A stretch of DNA of 64,000 bases from IMG/VR virus record IMGVR_UViG_3300023192_003818, positions 1-64,000 of that record. One strand, 5' to 3'. This stretch comes from a virus. Shown in pieces: positions 56,546 to 63,703 of this stretch; position 1 is the stretch's first letter; each line of letters opens with the position of its first letter. The notes beneath the pieces are model-generated. The model was given only the letters and a program-made list of their open reading frames with translations. It was not told the origin of the DNA and searched no databases. The position numbers were made by a program, and so were the translations under genes.

Positions 56546-57174
56546 TATAATCTTGAAATATATTGGTTAACATCATCATCATCACCAAATCCTAATTCTT
56601 TTAATCTCTTTAAATGATATTCATCTACTTCAAACTCAACGGTTTCGCTTGTACCGTGGTGTGGGGTTTGTTCTTCAATTTGCATTATATCTTTTTTATT
56701 AAATATATTACCTATTTGTAAAAAATAATCATTATAACAAAGTAATTCTATATTTTCTGTTGTATAATTATGTCTATTACCATCCTTAAAATGCATTAAT
56801 AAAGGTATTTTATAATCAAGAACTCTTCTTTCCTTAAATTTACAAACAGCACATTCCTCTAATAAATATCCTTCTTCTATAAGTTTATATTTTATTTTTG
56901 AAGAACTCCATGAAGAAGCATTAACCTTACCCGAAAGTATGTCCTTAAGTTGAATAGAATTATTACCTTTAGTAAATTTTGGAACACCTTTACCACCCCA
57001 ATTTATATGGATTTCATATAAAGATTTACCAGTTTTATTATCAGTATACATTTTGGCATACCTTTTATAATGTTTATATGAAACATGAAGATACCTTGAA
57101 GCTGCTAAATTAGATAAAGTACTAGCTTGGGCAGCAACAATCATTTCTTTACTCAAAGGTTTGACTCTTGGCAT
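56545..57174 (-). CDS. HNH-type zinc protein
   Basis: 209 residues. LLEECAVCKFKERRVLDYKI gives the first zinc pair; PLLMHFKDGNRHNYTTENIE with LLCYNDYFL replaces the usual HNH core (LxHxDGxxxN...ENI). This derived HNH family is common in T4-like marine phages. The N-terminus (QASTLSNLAASRYLHVSYKH) is a helix-turn-helix-like DNA reader. The C-terminal 40 residues are acidic. Probably DNA-binding; nuclease activity uncertain because the second Cys pair is incomplete. Confidence 0.65.
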   Translation of the reverse strand: MPRVKPLSKEMIVAAQASTLSNLAASRYLHVSYKHYKRYAKMYTDNKTGKSLYEIHINWGGKGVPKFTKGNNSIQLKDILSGKVNASSWSSSKIKYKLIEEGYLLEECAVCKFKERRVLDYKIPLLMHFKDGNRHNYTTENIELLCYNDYFLQIGNIFNKKDIMQIEEQTPHHGTSETVEFEVDEYHLKRLKELGFGDDDDVNQYISRL

Positions 57175-57175
57175 C

Positions 57176-57841
57176 TTATTTATATTTAAATTTAAATCCT
57201 TTAGTAGTCTTTAATCTTCCCTTACAACACATAGTTATACTCGAATCATAACATCCTGTTTGTCTTGCTGCTTCTCTTACTCCAATAAATTCCTTTATAA
57301 ATTCCATATTTTTATTATATTGAATTACCGGTTTTTTGTTAGGATTACTTTTAGAACGTTTCTCCCTAGTTTCGAGTGATACTTCTATTCCTATTCTATG
57401 TTTACCAAAATTTTCTTTATTTTTTTTAGGAACTCTTAATTTTTTCCTTTGTTGTTCGTTTAATGTTCTACCTTTTAAAGAGTTTGATATTTTTTCTTTC
57501 ACTTCAGGGGGAGTTATATATCCCTTTTTATTAGTGTTACCTAACGTGGATTTATTTATTTTATTTTTTATCTTTTTTGTTACAAATTCCATTTCACCCT
57601 CACCTTTATTTATATTTTGAATATCAAAACCCCAAGTTGAAAATTGTTCTATCCAATACTTTTCTAACCGTACCCAATCTTTTAATTTATTAGAATTAGA
57701 TTCATCAATATAAGTATAAGATATTTGATTTCCAAATATTTTTTTATGAATCTTTTTCCTAGAACTAAAAGTTTTACCTATATAAATTTTATTTTTATCT
57801 CCAAAACAATTTTCAACTAAATAAATTTTAATCTTTTCCAT
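57176..57841 (-). CDS. GIY-YIG homing endonuclease with NUMOD modules
   Basis: 221 residues. IYLVENCFGDKNKIYIGKTF is the GIY-YIG catalytic core. ISNSLKGRTLNEQQRKK matches NUMOD3-type repeats, and the C-terminal KPVIQYNKNMEFIKEFIGVR plus EAARQTGCYDSSITMCCKGR is a NUMOD1/intron-encoded nuclease repeat DNA-binding module. The enzyme is full length and free-standing. It starts after its own AATATTTATAA motif, so it moves as a small cassette between conserved genes. Confidence 0.85.
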   Translation of the reverse strand: MEKIKIYLVENCFGDKNKIYIGKTFSSRKKIHKKIFGNQISYTYIDESNSNKLKDWVRLEKYWIEQFSTWGFDIQNINKGEGEMEFVTKKIKNKINKSTLGNTNKKGYITPPEVKEKISNSLKGRTLNEQQRKKLRVPKKNKENFGKHRIGIEVSLETREKRSKSNPNKKPVIQYNKNMEFIKEFIGVREAARQTGCYDSSITMCCKGRLKTTKGFKFKYK

Positions 57842-57862
57842 TATTTACACGTTTTATACCAA

Positions 57863-57872
57863 TTATAAATAT
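57863..57872 (-). promoter_or_regulatory. Late-type promoter motif (ATATTTATAA)
   Basis: Minus strand CATATTTATAATTGG, 22 bases before the homing endonuclease start. Confidence 0.45.
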
Positions 57873-57905
57873 GAAAAAAAATATTTTAAAAGTTGGATTT
57901 TTATA

Positions 57906-58160
57906 CTATTTATTTATGTTTTCTTTAAGGGATTTTATGTTTTCTGTTTCTTGTATCAAAAAATTATTATATTCACTTTCTTCCATAATAATTATTTCAT
58001 TCCAAGTGTGATCTCCTTCACCTTTTTGAATGGGCAGAGCACGTTTTTTTCCAACTAAGTTGTGAGTATCTGAGCATTTTACACAAAAATTATAATTGTA
58101 TTGAGTTTTCCTCAACTCAGGCATAGGATTTGTGCATTTCACACAATTTATCATTTTCAT
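57906..58160 (-). CDS. Four-Cys zinc protein (DksA/TraR-like knuckle)
   Basis: 84 residues from ATG 58160: MKMINCVKCTNPMPELRKTQ, then YNYNFCVKCSDTHNLVGKKR. CVKC and CVKC form a zinc ribbon; GEGDHTWNEIIIMEESEYN follows. The zinc plan resembles DksA/TraR proteins but the coiled coil is absent. An upstream ATG at 58193 adds 11 unsupported residues. Possibly a transcription modulator. Confidence 0.6.
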   Translation of the reverse strand: MKMINCVKCTNPMPELRKTQYNYNFCVKCSDTHNLVGKKRALPIQKGEGDHTWNEIIIMEESEYNNFLIQETENIKSLKENINK

Positions 58161-58204
58161 ATTTATTTTTAGGGGATTTAATATTACTTGCATAAATATA
58201 ACTC

Positions 58205-58245
58205 TTTTGTATTAGACGTAAATATACCGAAAATATTTAAGGTAT
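58205..58245 (-). promoter_or_regulatory. Control module, core only
   Basis: Minus strand: AAAGACGTATATACC, then TTTCGGTATATTTACGTCTAAT. Matches CGTATATTnACGnnTAAT with one change; an ACGTATA...TTTACGT inverted pair overlaps it. Confidence 0.4.
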
Positions 58246-58275
58246 ATACGTCTTTTATGTGAAATTTTTAATTAT

Positions 58276-58611
58276 TTAAAGAAATCCTAATTCTAACTTT
58301 GCTTCTTCACTCATAAATTTTTGACTCCAAGGAGGATCGAAAGTGATTTCGACTTTAGCACTCTTAACTTCATCAATTAAACCTACTCTTTCTTCAACTT
58401 CCATTGGAAGTGTTTCAGCAACAGGACAATTTGGTGTAGTTAATGTCATAAGGATTTTTACATCAAGGTCTTCGTTTACAAAAACATCATAGATTAATCC
58501 TAATTCGTAAATATCTACAGGAATTTCCGGATCCAATACTGTTTTTATTACACGAATAATTTTTTTATCCAGTGCCTTTCTATCTACTATTTTTGTTCCT
58601 TTAAGTTCCAT
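58276..58611 (-). CDS. DUF59/MIP18-family Fe-S assembly protein (SufT-like)
   Basis: 111 residues. VLDPEIPVDIYELGLIYD (27-44), LMTLTTPNCPVAETLP with the conserved Cys, and EITFDPPWSQKFMSEEAKLE (89-108) make a complete DUF59 domain. Bacterial members (SufT, PaaD-like) help load iron-sulphur clusters. Length is exact and all motifs are intact. The G+C looks a little higher than in neighbours. An auxiliary metabolic gene from the host lineage is the likely origin. Confidence 0.88.
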   Translation of the reverse strand: MELKGTKIVDRKALDKKIIRVIKTVLDPEIPVDIYELGLIYDVFVNEDLDVKILMTLTTPNCPVAETLPMEVEERVGLIDEVKSAKVEITFDPPWSQKFMSEEAKLELGFL

Positions 58612-58619
58612 ACCCTTTA

Positions 58620-58916
58620 TTATCTATTTTCATATTGCCATAATACAGCATTACAATAATTATGTACTGCTCCTTCTGTCATTCCTGTATCATGGTTATG
58701 TTGTAAATGAATTTGAAAATTCATAAAATTTTTGGGGAACAATTTCCAATTAATGTTTTTATTGGTTATTTTATAAGGTGGGGGGTGTTTTAAATCCTCA
58801 CCACAATAATAACACATTCTATTTTGTTCTTTTATATATTGTTCTCTAACTTCTCCACGTTGATAAAATTCTAATTTATCATAATCAACAGGTAAATTGT
58901 ATTTCTTTATTTTCAT
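58620..58916 (-). CDS. HNH endonuclease (EndoVII-like)
   Basis: 98 residues. MCYYCGEDL, then IHLQHNHDTGMTEGAVHNYC ending NAVLWQYENR. CxxC, H-x-x-H-x-x-TG and HxxCNAxL are the recombination endonuclease VII-like HNH layout used by phages for branched DNA or homing. All zinc and catalytic His residues seem intact. Eight bases upstream of the DUF59 gene. Confidence 0.78.
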   Translation of the reverse strand: MKIKKYNLPVDYDKLEFYQRGEVREQYIKEQNRMCYYCGEDLKHPPPYKITNKNINWKLFPKNFMNFQIHLQHNHDTGMTEGAVHNYCNAVLWQYENR

Positions 58917-58956
58917 TTTATGTTGGGTATAATATACAAACCTCCTCCATCTTTTC

Positions 58957-59156
58957 CTAATAATTTTTATACCATTTTTTTATACCACAAATTGCACCAA
59001 ATTTATCAAATTCTGGAATTCCCCCCCCATTTATTTATAAATTTTATGATATTATCTTGTTCAGCTTTGATTTGTCTTTTTGATGAGGTTTTCCTATCTT
59101 CAGATTCTTCTAGTCTATGACTTCCTCTAGCCGAGAAATGATATATTAAACTTGAC
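58957..59156 (-). pseudogene. 3' remnant of a glycosyltransferase, frameshifted at G8
   Basis: Translation gives SLIYHFSARGSHRLEESEDR, then KQIKAEQDNIIKFINKWGG; this matches LVYHFGARGSHRLEENNNQS and the NKWGG region of the intact glycosyltransferase next door. At 59021-59028 eight G (minus strand) shift the frame; with seven, it continues IPEFDKFGAICGIKKWYKNY. The 5' part is absent: it is joined directly to the truncated gene at 59146-59253. Confidence 0.75.
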
Positions 59157-59253
59157 CTGACCAGAATACTTTGAACGAGCTGTCACCTAATAAATTACTT
59201 TCATATGTAGCAGTCTCTTCATTATCACCTGGCATCATTAAGAAATATTGCAT
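59146..59253 (-). pseudogene. 5' fragment of a conserved phage gene, cut at a recombination joint
   Basis: 35 codons: MQYFLMMPGDNEETATYESN, then LLGDSSFKVFWSGQV and stop. LLGxxSFxxFWxGQ is the N-terminus of a small protein family I know from environmental T4-like phages, normally over 80 residues. It breaks off where the glycosyltransferase remnant begins. It starts inside the end of the intact glycosyltransferase gene (16-base overlap). Confidence 0.65.
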
Positions 59254-60839
59254 CGTATTGGATTCCTTTTCGTTACTCGACCATCTATTATTCCCCACTT
59301 ATCAATAAGCTTGCGTTGTGAGACTCGCTCCACTATTGTGTACTCTCCGACTCTAGATGTTTTACTACCAAAGTGGTAAACAGTTGCTGGGGATACTATA
59401 TGTTTATATCCACCTAGTTTATAGCGTAAATGTATATCATCATCTTCACAGAATTTAACAAATGTGTCACCATCTATACCTATATAATCTCGCTTATATA
59501 CTGCAAAGAATAATTGTGATCCTCCTTCAATAACTTGATCATTTAATTGATAAGCATTAAATTTATCTTCATCGAAATCATCTAATCCATACCCACAATC
59601 TAATACGACCTTACCTGGATAAGTGTCAGTATATACAGGGGGTTCAATCCTAGTGTATGACAATACCGTCCCTGGAGATATATCTCTACGTATCTTCTCT
59701 ACAAACCCATCCTGGAGTACCATATCATTATGGAGAAGTACGATTATATCACCTGTAGCTTTAGCTACTGCATTATTGTAATTAGTGCCAAGTGTTACAT
59801 CAGGATTACATTCTTCTATTACTTCAACTGAATCATCGTCACCATATAGTGTTTGGATGTTACCACAAAGGTAATCTGTATATTCTTGATTAGTACCATT
59901 CGTAGGAATAATAAGAGACACTTTTTCTATAACATTTTGTATTCCACATATCTGATGATACTTATCAAAGGCTGGCATACCTCCCCATTTATTAACAAAC
60001 TTCTGAGTGTTCGCTATTTCAGCTTTCGCTTGTCTAGTTGAACTCTGATTGTTATTTTCCTCTAATCTATGACTACCTCGTGCACCAAAATGATATACTA
60101 AGCTCTTTGATGATGTTACAAACTTAAATCCTTCACGAACCATTCTCCAAAACAAGTCATGGTCATCCCAACTCGTAGGAGCAAACTGAGGATCATTACC
60201 TCCAATGAAATCCCAATCACGCTTCTTAATCAAGCAACTTACTCCAAGTCCCCTCGTATACTCTATATCATTTTCCTCTTTGAACTTTTTTGCCCACTCT
60301 TCAAATATTTCTGATTGAAATGAGTCATGGTAAGCTCCAAATGAATCTTTAGGTACAACTATATTACCAGGCGTTGTTTCAGAAGATGGGAACATCTGTG
60401 GCTCTATTCTAAATGAATTCACCCATAAACGCTCGTCAGGGTACTTATCAAATACATTTAGTAAATCTCTATCCCAATTTTCCGTAACATAAAAGTCTGA
60501 ATGTAAGAACATAATATATTCAGTCGTGACTTTATCTGCACAGAAATTCATACCACCTCCTATACCTTTAGGTGTATCATTCTTATCTGTATATACGTCT
60601 AGATTATATTTCTCTTTAACACTTTCTAACCACTCATCAGTTCCATCAGTACAATTCTCTGCATGTATAATGAATGGGGCGTCTTTATAAAATGAGTTTT
60701 TTCTAACAGAATCAACTGCTATTTTAAGGTATTCTAAATTGTTGTATGTTGAAATACAGAAAGTAAGGGGGCATTCTTTATAGTTATTAACATACATTTT
60801 AGAAGATACTACTTTTATTTTATTTCCTTTGGATTTCAT
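59238..60839 (-). CDS. Two-domain glycosyltransferase (GT2 plus GT2)
   Basis: 533 residues. Domain 1, about 20-300: CPLTFCISTYNNLEYLKIAV, MFLHSDFYV (DxD-like), SWDDHDLFWRM (acceptor-site acidic residues). Domain 2, about 312-533: VSLIIPTNGTNQEYTDYLCG, IVLLHNDMV, FCEDDDIHLRYKL. Both end with YHFG-x(K/R) and a KWG turn. Two GT-A domains in tandem suggest a disaccharide-adding or processive enzyme. G+C is clearly above that of neighbouring genes. Overlaps the HNH gene upstream by four bases. Confidence 0.8.
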   Translation of the reverse strand: MKSKGNKIKVVSSKMYVNNYKECPLTFCISTYNNLEYLKIAVDSVRKNSFYKDAPFIIHAENCTDGTDEWLESVKEKYNLDVYTDKNDTPKGIGGGMNFCADKVTTEYIMFLHSDFYVTENWDRDLLNVFDKYPDERLWVNSFRIEPQMFPSSETTPGNIVVPKDSFGAYHDSFQSEIFEEWAKKFKEENDIEYTRGLGVSCLIKKRDWDFIGGNDPQFAPTSWDDHDLFWRMVREGFKFVTSSKSLVYHFGARGSHRLEENNNQSSTRQAKAEIANTQKFVNKWGGMPAFDKYHQICGIQNVIEKVSLIIPTNGTNQEYTDYLCGNIQTLYGDDDSVEVIEECNPDVTLGTNYNNAVAKATGDIIVLLHNDMVLQDGFVEKIRRDISPGTVLSYTRIEPPVYTDTYPGKVVLDCGYGLDDFDEDKFNAYQLNDQVIEGGSQLFFAVYKRDYIGIDGDTFVKFCEDDDIHLRYKLGGYKHIVSPATVYHFGSKTSRVGEYTIVERVSQRKLIDKWGIIDGRVTKRNPIRCNIS

Positions 60840-61147
60840 ATAACTGATTTGTCAAAATATTTATCAAACATGTCTATAAAGAAATCTACATTAAATTTTA
60901 CTTTTTTTTTAATTAAAAAGTTGTAATGTTTTTTGAATAAGAAGTGCATATGTTGTTTTTTGTCTCCAAATTCTAAATGTTCTTCTCTTGTTAATACTAT
61001 TAAATTTTCTAAAATATCTTCACCTCCATGATCTCTACTAACTATATGATGTAAGTCTGCTATATGTAAACCAGATATTTCACTTTCTATATAATCGGTG
61101 TCTGTATAACCCATCCCTTTGATATATATTTTAGTATGTTTTTTCAT
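60836..61147 (-). CDS. HNH endonuclease
   Basis: 103 residues. LHIADLHHIVSRDHGGEDIL and ENLIVLTREEHLEFG give the HNH core (HH, GG, EN, EEH). The N-terminal Cys pair is missing, as in several free-standing homing HNH enzymes. It lies immediately after a truncated glycosyltransferase start, so it has probably interrupted or replaced the rest of that gene. Confidence 0.75.
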   Translation of the reverse strand: MKKHTKIYIKGMGYTDTDYIESEISGLHIADLHHIVSRDHGGEDILENLIVLTREEHLEFGDKKQHMHFLFKKHYNFLIKKKVKFNVDFFIDMFDKYFDKSVI

Positions 61148-61155
61148 CTTTAAAA

Positions 61156-61233
61156 TTAGGTTTGTCTAACAAATTTAACTGCCCATTTTAAATAATTTAA
61201 TGTATTATATGTAGAACAACAAAATGTTAACAT
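61156..61233 (-). pseudogene. Truncated glycosyltransferase N-terminus
   Basis: 25 codons, MLTFCCSTYNTLNYLKWAVK then FVRQT and stop. Matches LTFCISTYNNLEYLKIAVDSVRK of the intact gene at 59238. The rest of the enzyme is absent; the HNH gene starts 9 bases further on. Overlaps the end of the glycosyltransferase upstream. Confidence 0.7.
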
Positions 61234-61967
61234 TGATATCCAATCTCCATTATTTTATTATTTTCCCAATTAGCCCATTTTTCATTATAAATTTCATAAG
61301 ATTTTTGAACCTTATCCTTAAAATTATCTACGTCACCACCCACCTTATGATCAAAAGGTATAGATCTATGATCTCTATTGACATATATCATATAATTTTT
61401 ATACCCCACATCAAATACCTTATAACTAAAATCCTGACATTCCCTATCCCCAAAATATGATTCATCAAATATTCCAACCTCATTAAAAATATCAGTTGAC
61501 ATAAACATAACCCCGTCCGTCCACAATAGTTCATCCATCTGATAATGAACATTATTTTTAACCGGTACACAATATTTTTCTCTATGTGAATGGGGCCTAA
61601 CTCCTAAAACACCACATTTCAAATCTTCTGTATTATATATATCAATAAATTTTTGTATCCAGTCGTCATCTAAAATAAACATATCATCATGTATAAATAC
61701 AAAATAATCCTCATCTGATATTGTATCTATAACTAGATTCAATGCTTTCGATATTCCATATTGAGAATTCGATACCATTTTTATTACATTCTCATCACCA
61801 GTTTCCCAACTATTAAAATTCTCATCATCTGTGTTGGATATTAATACTATTTTATAATCCAAATTACTTTTCTCACATTGATTATATAAATGTTGGACAC
61901 ATTCAAATACCAATTCAGGTCTAGTAAATAACGTCGGTATTGCAAATATAATCTTATTATTTTTCAT
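61227..61967 (-). CDS. Glycosyltransferase family 2
   Basis: 246 residues. IIFAIPTLFTRPELVFECVQ, GISKALNLVID, YFVFIHDDMFILDDDW (metal site HDDM), and GIFDESYFGDRECQDFSYKV (acidic acceptor-site region) complete a single GT-A domain. Cytoplasmic, no membrane helices. Member of the contiguous glycosyltransferase island; acceptor unknown. Confidence 0.82.
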   Translation of the reverse strand: MKNNKIIFAIPTLFTRPELVFECVQHLYNQCEKSNLDYKIVLISNTDDENFNSWETGDENVIKMVSNSQYGISKALNLVIDTISDEDYFVFIHDDMFILDDDWIQKFIDIYNTEDLKCGVLGVRPHSHREKYCVPVKNNVHYQMDELLWTDGVMFMSTDIFNEVGIFDESYFGDRECQDFSYKVFDVGYKNYMIYVNRDHRSIPFDHKVGGDVDNFKDKVQKSYEIYNEKWANWENNKIMEIGYQC

Positions 61968-61993
61968 ATTAATCTACTAAGAACATATTTCTA

Positions 61994-62749
61994 TTATTTA
62001 TAATTTTCATGTATAATCTCCCACGATTGTTTCATTATATCCAATCTTTCTTCTTTATTAAATCCATTGAAATGCCATATATTTCCTATTTCTATAAATA
62101 AACCACCATCCAATATACCTTTACGATGTAAACCGGTCATATTATATATCTTAGGTAAATAATTTATCTCATATCCTAATTTTCTCACCATATAATTTAA
62201 AGGTGTCTGATCTGATCCTTTTCTCAAAATATTATATTGAAGATCTAATAAATGATCTCTATTATTATGATATAATTCTATCATACTACTAAATAATTTT
62301 TTATGTGATTTATTAATTACCAAAAATCCAGCATTTATATAATCCCACCAATCAAATTTTACATCAGGAAACATGTGTTGATAACCATTTTTACTGTTAT
62401 ATGTCCATTCAACAACTTCATTATCTTTAACCGCAGATAATTTATTATCCGTTAATTCAAAAAAATTAGGGGTGTCCCATTTAATCATTGTATCCAAATC
62501 AACCATAGCCACTTGATTATATTCTATATTTGAATTTTCCAATATATCAAATAAATAATATCTCTGCCAAGTAGCCGACATTTCACTCGGATCTTCAATA
62601 GCATCTTCCAATAAAATTAAATCTATATTATTTTTATCACACCACCATTTCCATGTATTTAAGCAAAATTCTTTATAATCCATATTATCCAAACCATCAG
62701 CAGTTTTTGCACCCGGAATTGATGTTATAAATACAATATCACTCATCAC
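61994..62749 (-). CDS. Glycosyltransferase, GT8-like
   Basis: 251 residues. ITSIPGAKTADGLDN at the start, YNQVAMVDLDTMIKWDTPNF with the DLDTM metal motif, INAGFLVINKS and RKGSDQTPLNYMVRKLG, then IWHFNG: the GT8/GT-A retaining-enzyme plan. Overlaps the gene upstream by 11 bases. G+C like the phage average. Acceptor unknown. Confidence 0.75.
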   Translation of the reverse strand: MMSDIVFITSIPGAKTADGLDNMDYKEFCLNTWKWWCDKNNIDLILLEDAIEDPSEMSATWQRYYLFDILENSNIEYNQVAMVDLDTMIKWDTPNFFELTDNKLSAVKDNEVVEWTYNSKNGYQHMFPDVKFDWWDYINAGFLVINKSHKKLFSSMIELYHNNRDHLLDLQYNILRKGSDQTPLNYMVRKLGYEINYLPKIYNMTGLHRKGILDGGLFIEIGNIWHFNGFNKEERLDIMKQSWEIIHENYK

Positions 62750-63602
62750 TTATATCAAAATTATCTTCTATGTATTTCAATATTTTAGGCATTTGGTTAT
62801 GCCATTGATTAACATCCCTACTTAAAAATCCACGCTCGCCCTCAAAACAATAATTACTGATTCTATATTGATTTGAAAATCTTTTAACCTTATCAGATAA
62901 ATTATTACTTTTTATAAAATTTCCAAAATTTCCAGCTATATGATTCCAATCAGATATGGAATTATCCATACTCCAACTTTTAAATGGTGTGTCGATTTCA
63001 CCCTCTCTAGTCAGAGTAACATTTTTAATATCAAAACTACCACCCATTCTCGAAATTAATGATGTTTTAAATATAGCAAATGAACCTCTCAAATTTGAAA
63101 TATTTTCCGGTACTATATCACCACCATTAGCTATGGTTAACCAATCATCCCAATCATATTGTAAAACACCAGATGTAAATAAATCATCTCTAAATATGAA
63201 ATTATCATCATGGGTTGATAATATAGCATCATATTCTTCATAATTATTATCTTCCATCCATTGATTTATAAAATTAAAGTCTCCCATAATATTAGGCTTT
63301 TCTGTATATTTCCAACCTAATTCTTCTATTTCTTTAATTGTAATTGGCTTTTCATAAAGGTGATGATCCATAGTATTTAAAATATTATTTTCATCAGTGC
63401 AATATTCTAATAACAATTTTTTTTTCTCATCATAAACAACTTCTAAATTCGGATTTCTATGTGATACACAAAAATAATCTATTTCCCAATTATTTGGTAT
63501 TTGTTGTTTTATCATTTCTCGATAAAAATGATTTGGAAAATGCCAACCACCAGCTATTACAGCTATTTTTCTTTTTTCTTCATTTATTCTCACTCCTGAC
63601 AT
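62739..63602 (-). CDS. Glycosyltransferase-like protein
   Basis: 287 residues. IAVIAGGWHFPNHFYREMIK at the start, EEYDAILSTHDDNFIFRDDL in the middle (HDD metal-site candidate), RGSFAIFKTSLISRMGGSFD and a C-terminal NYCFEGERGFLSRDVNQWH. The pattern suits a GT-A fold, but a clear DxD is not certain. Middle gene of the island. Confidence 0.65.
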   Translation of the reverse strand: MSGVRINEEKRKIAVIAGGWHFPNHFYREMIKQQIPNNWEIDYFCVSHRNPNLEVVYDEKKKLLLEYCTDENNILNTMDHHLYEKPITIKEIEELGWKYTEKPNIMGDFNFINQWMEDNNYEEYDAILSTHDDNFIFRDDLFTSGVLQYDWDDWLTIANGGDIVPENISNLRGSFAIFKTSLISRMGGSFDIKNVTLTREGEIDTPFKSWSMDNSISDWNHIAGNFGNFIKSNNLSDKVKRFSNQYRISNYCFEGERGFLSRDVNQWHNQMPKILKYIEDNFDISDE

Positions 63603-63703
63603 TATCTATATTTTTAAAAATTTCATACCAGTGTAAACATAAATTTTCAGGTTTGTATCCTTCTGTAAATTTCTGCCTAAAATTATTATTAATTTTATAT
63701 TTC
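63580..63703 (-). pseudogene. Possible remnant between glycosyltransferases
   Basis: One frame without a start reads KYKINNNFRQKFTEGYKPEN, then LCLHWYEIFKNIDNVRSENK and a TGA inside the next gene. FRxxFxxGYKxxxLCLHWYEIFK looks like a glycosyltransferase C-terminus. A competing frame from the ATG overlapping the upstream stop gives a 33-residue peptide. Either may be a decay product. Confidence 0.35.

Noticed and set aside
2121-57872. Direct T4 late promoters (TATAAATA in gene orientation)
   Set aside because: The recurrent motif reads TATTTATA on the coding strand of both minus- and plus-strand genes, so the T4 orientation does not fit.
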